Source of the DNA: CAIMFV01 sp040757715
Lineage (GTDB): Bacteria > Pseudomonadota > Alphaproteobacteria > Caulobacterales > Caulobacteraceae
Assembly (NCBI GenBank): GCA_040757715.1
Contig: JBFLWS010000004.1
Location: 62,001 to 126,000, forward strand
DNA: 64,000 bases
Reading direction: 5' to 3'
The notes under the pieces are model-generated. The model saw only the letters and a program-made list of their open reading frames with translations, had not been told where the DNA came from and did not search any database. Shown piece by piece: positions 9,037-17,103 of this stretch. The position numbers and the translations under genes were made by a program. Every line of letters starts with the position of its first letter. Position 1 is the first letter of the stretch.

Positions 9037-10974
9037 CGCTCCCGCCCGGTTCTTCACGAGGTCATCCACCACCGAGGGATCGGCCAGGGTGGAGGTGTCG
9101 CCGAGCGACCCGATCTCGTTCTCGGCGATCTTGCGCAGGATACGCCGCATGATCTTGCCCGAGCGGGTCTTGGGCAGGCCCGGCGCCCACTGGATCACGT
9201 CCGGGGCGGCGAAGGGGCCGATCTCGTGGCGCACCCACTGCACCAGTTCCTTCTTCAGCTCGTCAGTAGGCTCCACGCCCTCATTGAGCGTGACGTAGCA
9301 ATAGATGCCCTGGCCCTTGATGTCGTGCGGATAGCCCACCACCGCAGCTTCGGCCACGTGCGGGTGAGCGACGAGGGCGCTTTCGATCTCAGCGGTGCCC
9401 ATGCGGTGACCGGAGACGTTGATCACGTCGTCGACGCGGCCGGTGATCCAGTAGTAGCCGTCATGGTCACGGCGGCAGCCGTCGCCGGTGAAATACATGC
9501 CGGGATAGGTCTTGAAGTAGGTGTCGATGAAGCGCTTGTGGTCGCCATAGACCGTGCGCATCATGCCCGGCCAGCTGGTGGTGATGCAGAGATTGCCCTC
9601 CGTGGGCCCCTCCAGCGTCTTGCCTTCGGCGTCGACGATGACCGTCTGCACGCCCGGCAGCGGAAGCGTCGCTGAGCCCGGCTTCAGCGGCACCGCGCCC
9701 GGCACCGGCGAAATGAGCGCGCCGCCGGTCTCCGTCTGCCACCAAGTGTCGACGATGGGGCAACGGTTCTCGCCCACCACCCGGTGATACCAGAGCCAGG
9801 CTTCCGGATTGATCGGCTCGCCCACCGAGCCCAGCAGCCGCAGCGACTTGCGCGAGGTGCGCCGCACCGGGCCTTCGCCTTCGCGCATGAGCGCGCGGAG
9901 CGCCGTGGGCGCGGTGTAGAAGATCTCCACCTTGTGCTTGTCGATCACCTGCCAGAAGCGGCTGGACGAGGGATAGTTCGGCACGCCTTCAAAGATCAGC
10001 GTCGTGCCGCCGTTGGCCAGAGGGCCGTAGACGATATAGCTGTGGCCGGTGACCCAACCCACGTCAGCAGTGCACCAGTAGATCTCGCCCGGGCGATAAT
10101 CGAACACCAGCTCGTGGGTGAAGGCGGCCCAGAACAGATATCCGGCCGTGGTGTGCAGCACGCCCTTGGGCTTGCCGGTGGAGCCGGAGGTGTAGAGGAT
10201 GAACAACGGGTCTTCCGCGTTCATCGGCTCAGGCCAGCACACAGTGGAAGCCTTGGCGGCCTCGGCCTCGTAGGAGAAGTCGCGACCCTCGACCATCGGC
10301 ACTTCGACGCCGGTCCGGGCCACCACCAGCACGGTCTTCACCGTGCCGCAGACCTCCAGGGCCAGGTCGACATTGGCCTTCAACGGCACCTTGCGTCCGC
10401 CGCGCACGCCCTCGTCCGCAGTGATGACGAAGGTGGAGTCGCAGTCCTGAATCCGGCCGGCGAGGCTGTCCGGCGAGAAGCCGCCGAACACCACCGAGTG
10501 GATCGCGCCGATGCGGGCGCAGGCCAGCATGGCGTAGGCCGCCTCAGGGATCATGGGCAGGTAGATGGTGACGCGGTCGCCCTTCTGGACCCCGTGCGCC
10601 TTCATGACATTGGCCATGCGGCAGACTTCGTCATGCAGCTCGCGATAGGTGATCTTCTTGGCCGCCGCCGGGTCGTCGCCTTCCCAGATGATGGCCACCT
10701 CGTTGGCGCGGGCCGGCAGGTGGCGATCGATGCAATTGGCGCTGACGTTGAGAATTCCGTCCTCGAACCAGCGAACGTGGAAGTCTTCGTCGTGGAAGGA
10801 GACGTCGCTCACCTTGGTGAAGGGCTTGATCCAGGTGAGACGCTTGGCGGCCTCGCCAAAGAAGCCATCAGGGTCGCGGGCCGCGCGCTCGCGCATGGCG
10901 GCGTAGGCCTCGGTGGACACCAAGGTCCGCCCAGCCCAGGCGGCCGGCACCGGAAACACGTCCGAATAGCTCAC
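9034..10974 (-). CDS. acs: Acetyl-CoA synthetase (acetate--CoA ligase)
   Basis: A 646-residue adenylate-forming enzyme that converts acetate, ATP and CoA to acetyl-CoA in the cytoplasm. Motifs include the P-loop-like LYTSGSTGKPKGVLHTTAGY, WWQTETGG, YFTGDGCRRDHDGYYWITGR and the C-terminal PKTRSGKIMRRIL whose Lys is the usual acetylation site. The first residues MSYSDVFPV are typical of the family. The TAG stop lies inside the terminal repeat of the 8933-9036 element, so insertion of that element may have set the present C-terminus. Confidence 0.97.
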   Translation of the reverse strand: MSYSDVFPVPAAWAGRTLVSTEAYAAMRERAARDPDGFFGEAAKRLTWIKPFTKVSDVSFHDEDFHVRWFEDGILNVSANCIDRHLPARANEVAIIWEGDDPAAAKKITYRELHDEVCRMANVMKAHGVQKGDRVTIYLPMIPEAAYAMLACARIGAIHSVVFGGFSPDSLAGRIQDCDSTFVITADEGVRGGRKVPLKANVDLALEVCGTVKTVLVVARTGVEVPMVEGRDFSYEAEAAKASTVCWPEPMNAEDPLFILYTSGSTGKPKGVLHTTAGYLFWAAFTHELVFDYRPGEIYWCTADVGWVTGHSYIVYGPLANGGTTLIFEGVPNYPSSSRFWQVIDKHKVEIFYTAPTALRALMREGEGPVRRTSRKSLRLLGSVGEPINPEAWLWYHRVVGENRCPIVDTWWQTETGGALISPVPGAVPLKPGSATLPLPGVQTVIVDAEGKTLEGPTEGNLCITTSWPGMMRTVYGDHKRFIDTYFKTYPGMYFTGDGCRRDHDGYYWITGRVDDVINVSGHRMGTAEIESALVAHPHVAEAAVVGYPHDIKGQGIYCYVTLNEGVEPTDELKKELVQWVRHEIGPFAAPDVIQWAPGLPKTRSGKIMRRILRKIAENEIGSLGDTSTLADPSVVDDLVKNRAGA

Positions 10975-11092
10975 GTCTCACTCCCAGTATTATGGTTCTG
11001 ACTCATTATGCGGAGCCGGCCCCCTGCTCGGCAAGGGTTTGGCGCCTCGACTTTGGTCGGGGGAATTCTACGGCGCGAGAATTGAAACGGAG

Positions 11093-11139
11093 GCTCCCAA
11101 CGGCCGCTCCGAGCGGTTTGCTTGTTTCATTTTGGGAGC
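11093..11139 (+). promoter_or_regulatory. Leader hairpin covering the ribosome-binding site of the secreted protein gene
   Basis: An exact 8-base inverted repeat, GCTCCCAA (11093-11100) and TTGGGAGC (11132-11139), lies directly before the ATG at 11146. The right arm contains the GGGAG ribosome-binding site. A smaller CCGC/GCGG stem lies within the loop. In the mRNA this would pair the Shine-Dalgarno sequence, which could make translation conditional. No function is known; the claim rests on base complementarity alone. Confidence 0.45.
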
Positions 11140-11145
11140 GCGGCG

Positions 11146-11796
11146 ATGAAATCGCAATTCCTGGTTGGCTTGGCGGCTCTGATCCTGTCCCTTTTCGCGA
11201 CCGAGGCCTTGGCCGACTGCGCGACGTCGGTTCAGTGCGGCGGCCAGTGGGTTCCGGCCTCGCCGCAAGTGGCCTACGCCCCGCCCGCCCCGGCCTATGG
11301 CTATGGACAGGTGGTCTATGTGGTTTGCGGAACCTGCGGCTACGCCCCGCAGGCCTATGCGCAGCCTGGGTATCCGCAAATGGGCTACGGCCAGCCGGTC
11401 TTTCCTCAAGCCGCCTACGCCCCGCCCTGTCTCCCCTGCCAGGGTCCGGTCTATGCGCCGCCGCAGGAAGTGCAGTTCACCGGCGAATATGAGGGCGGCG
11501 TGGGCGGCTACACCTCCGGCGGCTATGGCGGCTTTGGCGGCGGCGGTCCCGAGATCGCCCAGGTCACCGGCTATGGGAATATATCCGGCTTTGTCGGCTC
11601 GCATATGAACGGGAGCGCGGGCGCCGGGGCGACCACTTCCACCACAACCAATGTCAATGTCTCGGCCAGCGCCTACGCCAATGCGAGCGCGTCGGCTCAC
11701 GCCTCCGGCGGCGGCCACAACGGCCATCCCGGCGGCTGCGGCTGTCATCGCCCGCCCCCGCCGCCCAGACCCTGCGGCTGCGGCCACCATCACTAA
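11146..11796 (+). CDS. Secreted low-complexity Tyr/Pro/Gly-rich protein with Cys/His tail
   Basis: A 216-residue protein with a clear Sec signal peptide (MKSQFLVGLAALILSLFA, likely cleaved after TEALA). The mature part has a Tyr-Pro-Ala-rich segment with several Cys residues (about 35-115), a Gly-rich middle, an alternating Ser/Ala/Asn segment (about 165-190) and a tail rich in Gly, His, Cys and Pro ending CGCGHHH. I do not recognise a family. The composition suggests an extracellular or surface structural protein, and the tail could bind metal; both are inference. The start has GGGAG 7 bases upstream inside a leader hairpin. The gene is followed closely by convergent pyrF. Confidence 0.75.
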   Translation: MKSQFLVGLAALILSLFATEALADCATSVQCGGQWVPASPQVAYAPPAPAYGYGQVVYVVCGTCGYAPQAYAQPGYPQMGYGQPVFPQAAYAPPCLPCQGPVYAPPQEVQFTGEYEGGVGGYTSGGYGGFGGGGPEIAQVTGYGNISGFVGSHMNGSAGAGATTSTTTNVNVSASAYANASASAHASGGGHNGHPGGCGCHRPPPPPRPCGCGHHH

Positions 11797-11800
11797 GGCG

Positions 11801-12493
11801 TCAGGTTCGCGCCATCTCATCGCCAATGGCCAGCGCCGCGGCTCTCGGATCGGGGGCCGCGGCGATCGGTCGTCCAATGACCAGATGGCTGGCCCCCGCC
11901 TGCAGCGCCGCCGCCGGGGTGGCCGCCCGGGCCTGATCGTCCAGCGAAGCGCCCGCTGGCCGCACCCCCGGCGTCACCACCAGGAAATCCGGGCCGCCGA
12001 TCTTGCGGACCAAGCCTGCCTCATGCGGGCTCGCCACCACCCCGTCGAGGCCGGCGTCCACCGCTTGGCGGATGCGCCGCTCCACCAGCGCCGTGACGCC
12101 AAGTCCATAGCCGAGATCGCGCAAATCATCGTCATCAAGGCTGGTGAGCACGGTGACGCCGAGCAGCTTCGAATCCTTGGCCCCGCCCCGCCCCTTCACC
12201 GCCGCCGCCATCACCTGCGGCTCGGCGTGCACGGTGAGGAGATCGCAGGCGCCGGAGGCGACCACCGCCGCGGTGGCCTTCTCCACCGTAGCCCCGATGT
12301 CGTGCAGCTTCCAATCCAGGAACACCGCCGCGCCGCTCGCCTTCAAAGCCTTGGCCAGGTTCATGCCGTCGGAGGCGAGGAGCTGCAGCCCCACCTTGTA
12401 GGTGGCGATGGAATCGCCCAGGCGCGCCACCAGGCCTTCGGCCTCGGCGCAGGTGGGCAGGTCGAGGGCGAGGATCAGGCGGGGGTCGGCCAT
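11801..12493 (-). CDS. pyrF: Orotidine 5'-phosphate decarboxylase
   Basis: A 230-residue TIM-barrel enzyme that decarboxylates OMP to UMP, the last step of pyrimidine synthesis. It starts MADPRLILALDLPT and contains the catalytic segment FLDWKLHDIGATVEKA (Asp-Lys-Asp pattern) and the C-terminal phosphate-binding LVIGRPI. Length is normal. An AAAGGAG ribosome-binding site lies upstream. The gene is divergent from marC, with a 123-base gap holding mirrored sequence. Confidence 0.96.
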   Translation of the reverse strand: MADPRLILALDLPTCAEAEGLVARLGDSIATYKVGLQLLASDGMNLAKALKASGAAVFLDWKLHDIGATVEKATAAVVASGACDLLTVHAEPQVMAAAVKGRGGAKDSKLLGVTVLTSLDDDDLRDLGYGLGVTALVERRIRQAVDAGLDGVVASPHEAGLVRKIGGPDFLVVTPGVRPAGASLDDQARAATPAAALQAGASHLVIGRPIAAAPDPRAAALAIGDEMART

Positions 12494-12616
12494 GGTAGGC
12501 TCCTTTCAGCGCGGCTTTTGAAGCATTGCAGGTTGCCGCGTGCGACCGGTTCGTCCTAAAGCCGGAGGGCCGGACGCCGACGAGGCGAAACGCTGCAATG
12601 GGGCTGAAAGGGCCAT

Positions 12617-13324
12617 ATGACGCCGATGGACCTGGCGGTCAACTTCTTCATCGCTCTGTTCGCGCTCATAGACCCCGTGGGCAATGTGCCGCTGTTCGCC
12701 GCGGCCACCACGGGCGCCCAGCCCGCGGCCCGCCGCCGTATCGCGCTCTATATCTCCCTCTTCGTGGCCGGGTTCCTGGCCTTCTTCTTCCTCACCGGCC
12801 TTGGGCTCCTCAAGTTCTTCGGCATCTCGCTCGCGGCCTTCCGCATCGCCGGCGGCATCATGTTGTTGCTGCTTGGCCTCGACATGGCCCGCGACGATCT
12901 CACCGCCGCCTTCCCCGCCCCCGAGGTGGATGAAAATCACGATCCGGGCGTCTATGCGCGTAAGCATTTCGAGCGGCTGATCGTGCCCTTCGGCATGCCG
13001 TTGCTGATCGGTCCCGGGGCCATTTCGGCGGTGGTGATCTTCGCCAGCGAAGCGGAAGCGAAACTCGGCGTGCTTGGCTACGCCTATGGCCTCGCCGCCA
13101 TCGCCGCGGCGGCCGCCACCGTGCTCATCGCCTTCCTGGCGACGGACTTCATCTCCCGCCTGTTCGGCAAGATCGGCATGATGATCGTGGTCAGGGTGCT
13201 CGGCCTCGTGCTCTGCGCCCTGGCCGTACAGTTCATCATCGTCGGGGTGAGCCAGGCGACGGAGGGCATCATCCGCGCCTCCGCCGCCCATCCCTACCCG
13301 GCCGCCAAGGTCGGCGGGCCTTAA
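12617..13324 (+). CDS. MarC-family integral membrane protein
   Basis: A 235-residue protein with about six hydrophobic segments (5-30, 43-65, 70-90, 118-140, 148-172, 185-215). It contains LIDPVGNVPLFAA near the N-terminus and the PFGMPLLIGPGAIS motif that defines MarC proteins. Despite the name, members are not established drug-resistance factors and their function is unknown. An AAAGGG ribosome-binding site precedes the ATG. The stop is one base from the convergent argF stop. Confidence 0.9.
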   Translation: MTPMDLAVNFFIALFALIDPVGNVPLFAAATTGAQPAARRRIALYISLFVAGFLAFFFLTGLGLLKFFGISLAAFRIAGGIMLLLLGLDMARDDLTAAFPAPEVDENHDPGVYARKHFERLIVPFGMPLLIGPGAISAVVIFASEAEAKLGVLGYAYGLAAIAAAAATVLIAFLATDFISRLFGKIGMMIVVRVLGLVLCALAVQFIIVGVSQATEGIIRASAAHPYPAAKVGGP

Positions 13325-13325
13325 C

Positions 13326-14288
13326 TCAGTCGAAGGCCCCGAAGCACCAGGCCAGCACGGCCTTCTGAGCGTGGACGCGGTTCTCCGCCTCGTCCCAGAT
13401 CAGCGACTGCGGACCGTCGAGCACGCCGTCCGTGACCTCTTCGCCGCGGTGCGCGGGCAGGCAGTGCAGGAACACCGCGTCCTTGGCCGCCAGGGCCATC
13501 AGCGCCTCGTTCACCTGATAGGGCTCGAAGGCCGCCAGGCGCGCCTCGTGGTCGGTGTCGCCCATGGAGACCCAGGTGTCGGTGAGCACGCAGTGCGCGC
13601 CTTCCACCGCCGCGCGGGGATCGTGGGTGATCTCCACCTCGCCGGCCTTCACTCCGGCCCGAGCCAGGTCCATCAGGTCGGGATGGTAGTCGGCCGGGCA
13701 GGCGATGCGCAGCTTGAAGCCGAGCTTGCCCGCCGCGTGGATCAGGCTGGCGCAGACATTGTTGCCATCCCCCACCCAGGCGAAGGTGCGCCCATCCACG
13801 CGACCGCGATGCTCCTCGAAGGTGAGCAGGTCGGCGAGGATTTGGCACGGATGGCTCTTGTCGGTGAGGCCGTTGATCACCGGCACCGAGGCCGCCTGCA
13901 CGAAGCGCTCGAAGTCGTCATGGGCGTTGGCGCGGATCATCACCGCATCCACCATCCGCGACAGCACCTTGGCGGTGTCCTCCACCGGCTCGCCACGGCC
14001 GAGCTGCATGTCGCTGGCGCTGGTGATCAGGGTTGATCCCCCCAGCTGACGCATGGCCGCGTCGAACGAGAAGCGGGTCCGGGTGGACTTCTTCTCGAAG
14101 ATCATGGCGAGGGTCCGGTCGCGGGCCGGGGCGTCGGCGTCCACCTTGCCGCTGGGCCAGCTGGCGCGGGCGAGCTTGCGCCGACGCGCCTCGTCCAGCA
14201 GCCGGCGCAGCAGCGCGCCGTCGAAGCGCCAGAGGTCGATGAAATGCCGCGGGGCCGCGGTCTCGAGGGCGATGGCGGTCTCGATCAT
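13326..14288 (-). CDS. argF: Ornithine carbamoyltransferase
   Basis: A 320-residue transcarbamoylase that forms citrulline from ornithine and carbamoyl phosphate. The carbamoyl phosphate site KSTRTRFSFD (about 57-66), the segment INGLTDKSHPCQILAD and the ornithine-side HCLPAHRGEEV are all present. The start overlaps the argD stop in an ATGA arrangement, so translation is coupled to argD. Length is normal. Confidence 0.96.
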   Translation of the reverse strand: MIETAIALETAAPRHFIDLWRFDGALLRRLLDEARRRKLARASWPSGKVDADAPARDRTLAMIFEKKSTRTRFSFDAAMRQLGGSTLITSASDMQLGRGEPVEDTAKVLSRMVDAVMIRANAHDDFERFVQAASVPVINGLTDKSHPCQILADLLTFEEHRGRVDGRTFAWVGDGNNVCASLIHAAGKLGFKLRIACPADYHPDLMDLARAGVKAGEVEITHDPRAAVEGAHCVLTDTWVSMGDTDHEARLAAFEPYQVNEALMALAAKDAVFLHCLPAHRGEEVTDGVLDGPQSLIWDEAENRVHAQKAVLAWCFGAFD

Positions 14289-15520
14289 GCGCTCGCCTCG
14301 CTCTTCATCTGCGCCCGCGCGGTCTCGCAGGCCGCCTCGAAACGCTCAATGGCCTCGCGGGCTTCTTCCTGGGTGATCACCAGGGGCGGCAGGAGGCGGA
14401 CGCAATTGTCGCCGCCGCCGGCCACCAACAGGCCTTCGTCACGGGCCCAGGCCATCATCTGGCGGTTATTGGGCTTCAGTTTCACGCCGATGAGCAGGCC
14501 GCGACCGCGAATATCCACGATCACGTCCGGATAGCGCGACTTCAGCCCCTCCAGCTGCTGGGTGAAGTAGCCCGCCACGTCGCGCACATGGGCCAAGAGC
14601 TCGGGCTTCGACAGCTCTTCGAAGGCGGCGAGGGCCACGGCCATGGCGAAGGGGTTGCCGCCATAGGTGGAGCCGTGCGCGCCGGTGGTCATGCCCTTGG
14701 CCGCCTCGGCGGTGGCAAGGCACGCCCCCACCGGGAAGCCGTTTCCGAGGGCCTTGGCCGAGGCCATGATGTCCGGCTGCGCCTCGCCCGCCCATTCATG
14801 GGCGAACAGCTGGCCGGTGCGGCCGAGCCCGCACTGCACCTCGTCATAGATGAGCAGCAAGCCATGCTCGTCGCACAGCTGGCGCAGGCCGCGCAGGCAG
14901 TGGTCAGGTACAGCGCGAGCGCCCCCCTCCCCCTGCACCGGCTCGATGAGAATGGCCGCGGCGGTGGGGCGGGCGGCGGCTTCCTTCAGCGCCTCGTGGT
15001 CGCCGAACTTGAGATTCACATAGCCGGGCAGCGGCGGACCGAAGCCCTCCACATAGGACGGATTGCCGGCGGCGTTGATGGCCGCATAGGAGCGGCCGTG
15101 GAACGAGCCGTCGAAGGCGATGACGTCGATGCGCTCAGGCTGGCCATTGGCCGCGTGATACTTGCGCGCCGTCTTCAGGGCGCACTCGATGGCCTCGGTG
15201 CCGGAATTGGTGAAGAAGCAGACGTCGGCGAAGGTGGCGTCGGTGAGTTTCTTGGCCAGGGCCTCCTGGTCCGGGATGCGGAACACGTTGGACACGTGCC
15301 ACAGCTTCTCGGCCTGCCGCTTCACCGTCTCCACCAGCTTGGGATGACAGTGGCCGAGGCCCACCGTGGCGATACCGGCCATGCAGTCGAGATAGGATCG
15401 CCCGTCCGTGGTGAACAGTCGCACGCCCTCGCCTCGCTCAAAGGCCACCGGGGCGCGGTTGTAGACGCCCATCAGATGGTCAGCGGGAACGGCGGGAGCA
15501 GGTGCGGCGGTGTTCGCCAT
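14285..15520 (-). CDS. argD: Acetylornithine/succinyldiaminopimelate aminotransferase
   Basis: A 411-residue class III PLP-dependent aminotransferase for arginine, and probably lysine, synthesis. It shows FFTNSGTEAIECALK, the cofactor-binding IYDEVQCGLGRTG, and the Schiff-base Lys in MASAKALGNGFPVGA. The ATG at 15520 (MANTAAP) is chosen because GGAGGG sits 7-8 bases upstream; a TTG five codons earlier overlaps that element. The leader carries a strong hairpin and U-run at 15547-15577, which suggests transcription attenuation. argF follows directly. Confidence 0.95.
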   Translation of the reverse strand: MANTAAPAPAVPADHLMGVYNRAPVAFERGEGVRLFTTDGRSYLDCMAGIATVGLGHCHPKLVETVKRQAEKLWHVSNVFRIPDQEALAKKLTDATFADVCFFTNSGTEAIECALKTARKYHAANGQPERIDVIAFDGSFHGRSYAAINAAGNPSYVEGFGPPLPGYVNLKFGDHEALKEAAARPTAAAILIEPVQGEGGARAVPDHCLRGLRQLCDEHGLLLIYDEVQCGLGRTGQLFAHEWAGEAQPDIMASAKALGNGFPVGACLATAEAAKGMTTGAHGSTYGGNPFAMAVALAAFEELSKPELLAHVRDVAGYFTQQLEGLKSRYPDVIVDIRGRGLLIGVKLKPNNRQMMAWARDEGLLVAGGGDNCVRLLPPLVITQEEAREAIERFEAACETARAQMKSEASA

Positions 15521-15532
15521 GAAACGACCCTC

Positions 15533-15577
15533 CAAAAACGAAAGCGCCCCGGAACGGGCTCGGCCCGCTTTCCGGGG
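15533..15577 (-). terminator. Attenuator-like hairpin and U-run in the argD leader
   Basis: Read on the minus strand, CCCCGGAA (15570-15577) pairs with TTCCGGGG (15547-15554) and the inner CGGGC/GCCCG (15555-15567) extends the stem around a 3-base loop, with a 2-base bulge. The sequence then runs CGCTTTCGTTTTT toward argD. That is the form of an intrinsic terminator. No minus-strand gene lies upstream (cysS is divergent), so its natural reading is conditional termination within the argD-argF leader. The controlling signal is unknown. Confidence 0.6.
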
Positions 15578-15659
15578 ACTGGAAGGCTCATGCTTGTCGT
15601 CAAATTCCCCGTCAAAGTCAATCTTGGGCGTTTAACCGTTCCGGTGTAATCGCTCGCCC

Positions 15660-17090
15660 ATGACCGGCCCCGCGACTCTCAGCCTCTACGACACCCTGGC
15701 GCGCCAGAAAGTGGACTTCATTCCGAGCGATCCGCAGCGGGTGACCATGTATGTGTGCGGGCCCACCGTCTATTCCTACGCCCATATCGGCAACGCCCGC
15801 GCCGCCGTGGTGTTCGACGTGCTCTACCGGGTGCTGCGCCATCTCTATGGCCCCGAGCACGTGGTCTATGCCCGCAACATCACCGACGTGGACGACAAGA
15901 TCAACAAGGCCGCCCAAGACCAGGGCGTCGACATCCGCGTCATCACCGACAAGTTCGCCAAGATCTACAACGAGGACATGGGGGCCCTTGGGTGCCTGCC
16001 CCCCACGGTGCAGCCGAGAGCCACCGAGCATATTGGCGAGATGCAGACCCAGATCGCCGCCCTCATCGCCCATGGCGCGGCCTACGCCGCCGAGGGGCAC
16101 GTGCTGTTCGACACTGAGGGTTTCCGCGCCCAGGGTGGAAACTATGGCGCGCTTTCAGGCCGCAGCCTGGACGACATGATCGCCGGGGCCCGGGTGGAAG
16201 TAGCGCCCTACAAGCGCAATCCCGCCGATTTCGTGCTGTGGAAGCCCTCCAAGCCCGGCGAGCCGGTGTGGGAGAGCCCCTGGGGTCCGGGACGTCCGGG
16301 CTGGCATATCGAATGCTCGGCCATGTCGGAGAAGGAGCTCGGCCTGCCCTTCGACCTGCACGGCGGCGGGCATGACCTGATCTTCCCGCACCATGAGAAC
16401 GAAATCGCCCAGGCCTGCGGCGCGCACGGCGACCATGATCCGCGCGCCTATGCCCGCCACTGGCTGCACAACGGCTTCCTCACCATGGACTCTGAAAAGA
16501 TGTCCAAGAGCCTCGGCAATGTGGTGCTGCCGCATGAGCTGGTGAAGCAGGTGCCGGGCGAGGTGGTGCGCTGGGCGCTCCTCTCGGCCCATTACCGCGC
16601 GCCGCTCGACTGGACCGAGGCGTTGATCGAGCAGAGCCGCAAGACTCTAGACTATATCTACGGCGTTTTACAGCGAGCTAAACATGTGCCGGTGGATATG
16701 TCGACCAACCTCGACCCAGTTGGCAGCAACCTACATGCTCTTCTGTCCGACTTAAATACGGCTATGCAGTTAAGCGACTTGTACGCCTATGCGAAAAATC
16801 TCGACAGAGAAGTCAGTCAAGGTGATCTCCAGAATGCGATTATCTGGAAATCAAATGTAATTTATGTCGGCAACGCCATCGGCTTCCTGCAGCAGGACCC
16901 GGACGCCTGGTTCGAGGGCGGGGCGGACGCGGCGTTCAAGGACAAGGTCGAGGGCCTGATCGCCGCCCGGGCCGAGGCGCGCAAGGCCAAGGACTTCGCC
17001 GCCGCCGACCGTCTCCGCGACGAAATCGCCGCCCTGGGCGTCGAGGTGCTGGACGGCAAGGACGGCGCCACTTGGCGGAAGAAGAGTTAG
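15660..17090 (+). CDS. cysS: Cysteinyl-tRNA synthetase
   Basis: A 476-residue class I aminoacyl-tRNA synthetase. It shows the zinc/active-site region MYVCGPTVYSYAHIGNAR with the HIGN (HIGH) motif, WHIECSAM, FPHHENEIAQ and the MSKSLGN (KMSKS) loop. The C-terminal DALR-like and anticodon-binding parts follow. Residues about 334-403 are encoded by DNA of about 46% GC (hand count 16681-16860) with codons rare elsewhere in the gene, yet the frame is intact and DLNT is kept. No clear ribosome-binding site precedes the ATG. The gene is divergent from argD. Confidence 0.97.
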   Translation: MTGPATLSLYDTLARQKVDFIPSDPQRVTMYVCGPTVYSYAHIGNARAAVVFDVLYRVLRHLYGPEHVVYARNITDVDDKINKAAQDQGVDIRVITDKFAKIYNEDMGALGCLPPTVQPRATEHIGEMQTQIAALIAHGAAYAAEGHVLFDTEGFRAQGGNYGALSGRSLDDMIAGARVEVAPYKRNPADFVLWKPSKPGEPVWESPWGPGRPGWHIECSAMSEKELGLPFDLHGGGHDLIFPHHENEIAQACGAHGDHDPRAYARHWLHNGFLTMDSEKMSKSLGNVVLPHELVKQVPGEVVRWALLSAHYRAPLDWTEALIEQSRKTLDYIYGVLQRAKHVPVDMSTNLDPVGSNLHALLSDLNTAMQLSDLYAYAKNLDREVSQGDLQNAIIWKSNVIYVGNAIGFLQQDPDAWFEGGADAAFKDKVEGLIAARAEARKAKDFAAADRLRDEIAALGVEVLDGKDGATWRKKS

Positions 17091-17103
17091 GGCGGAAGAA
17101 GGG

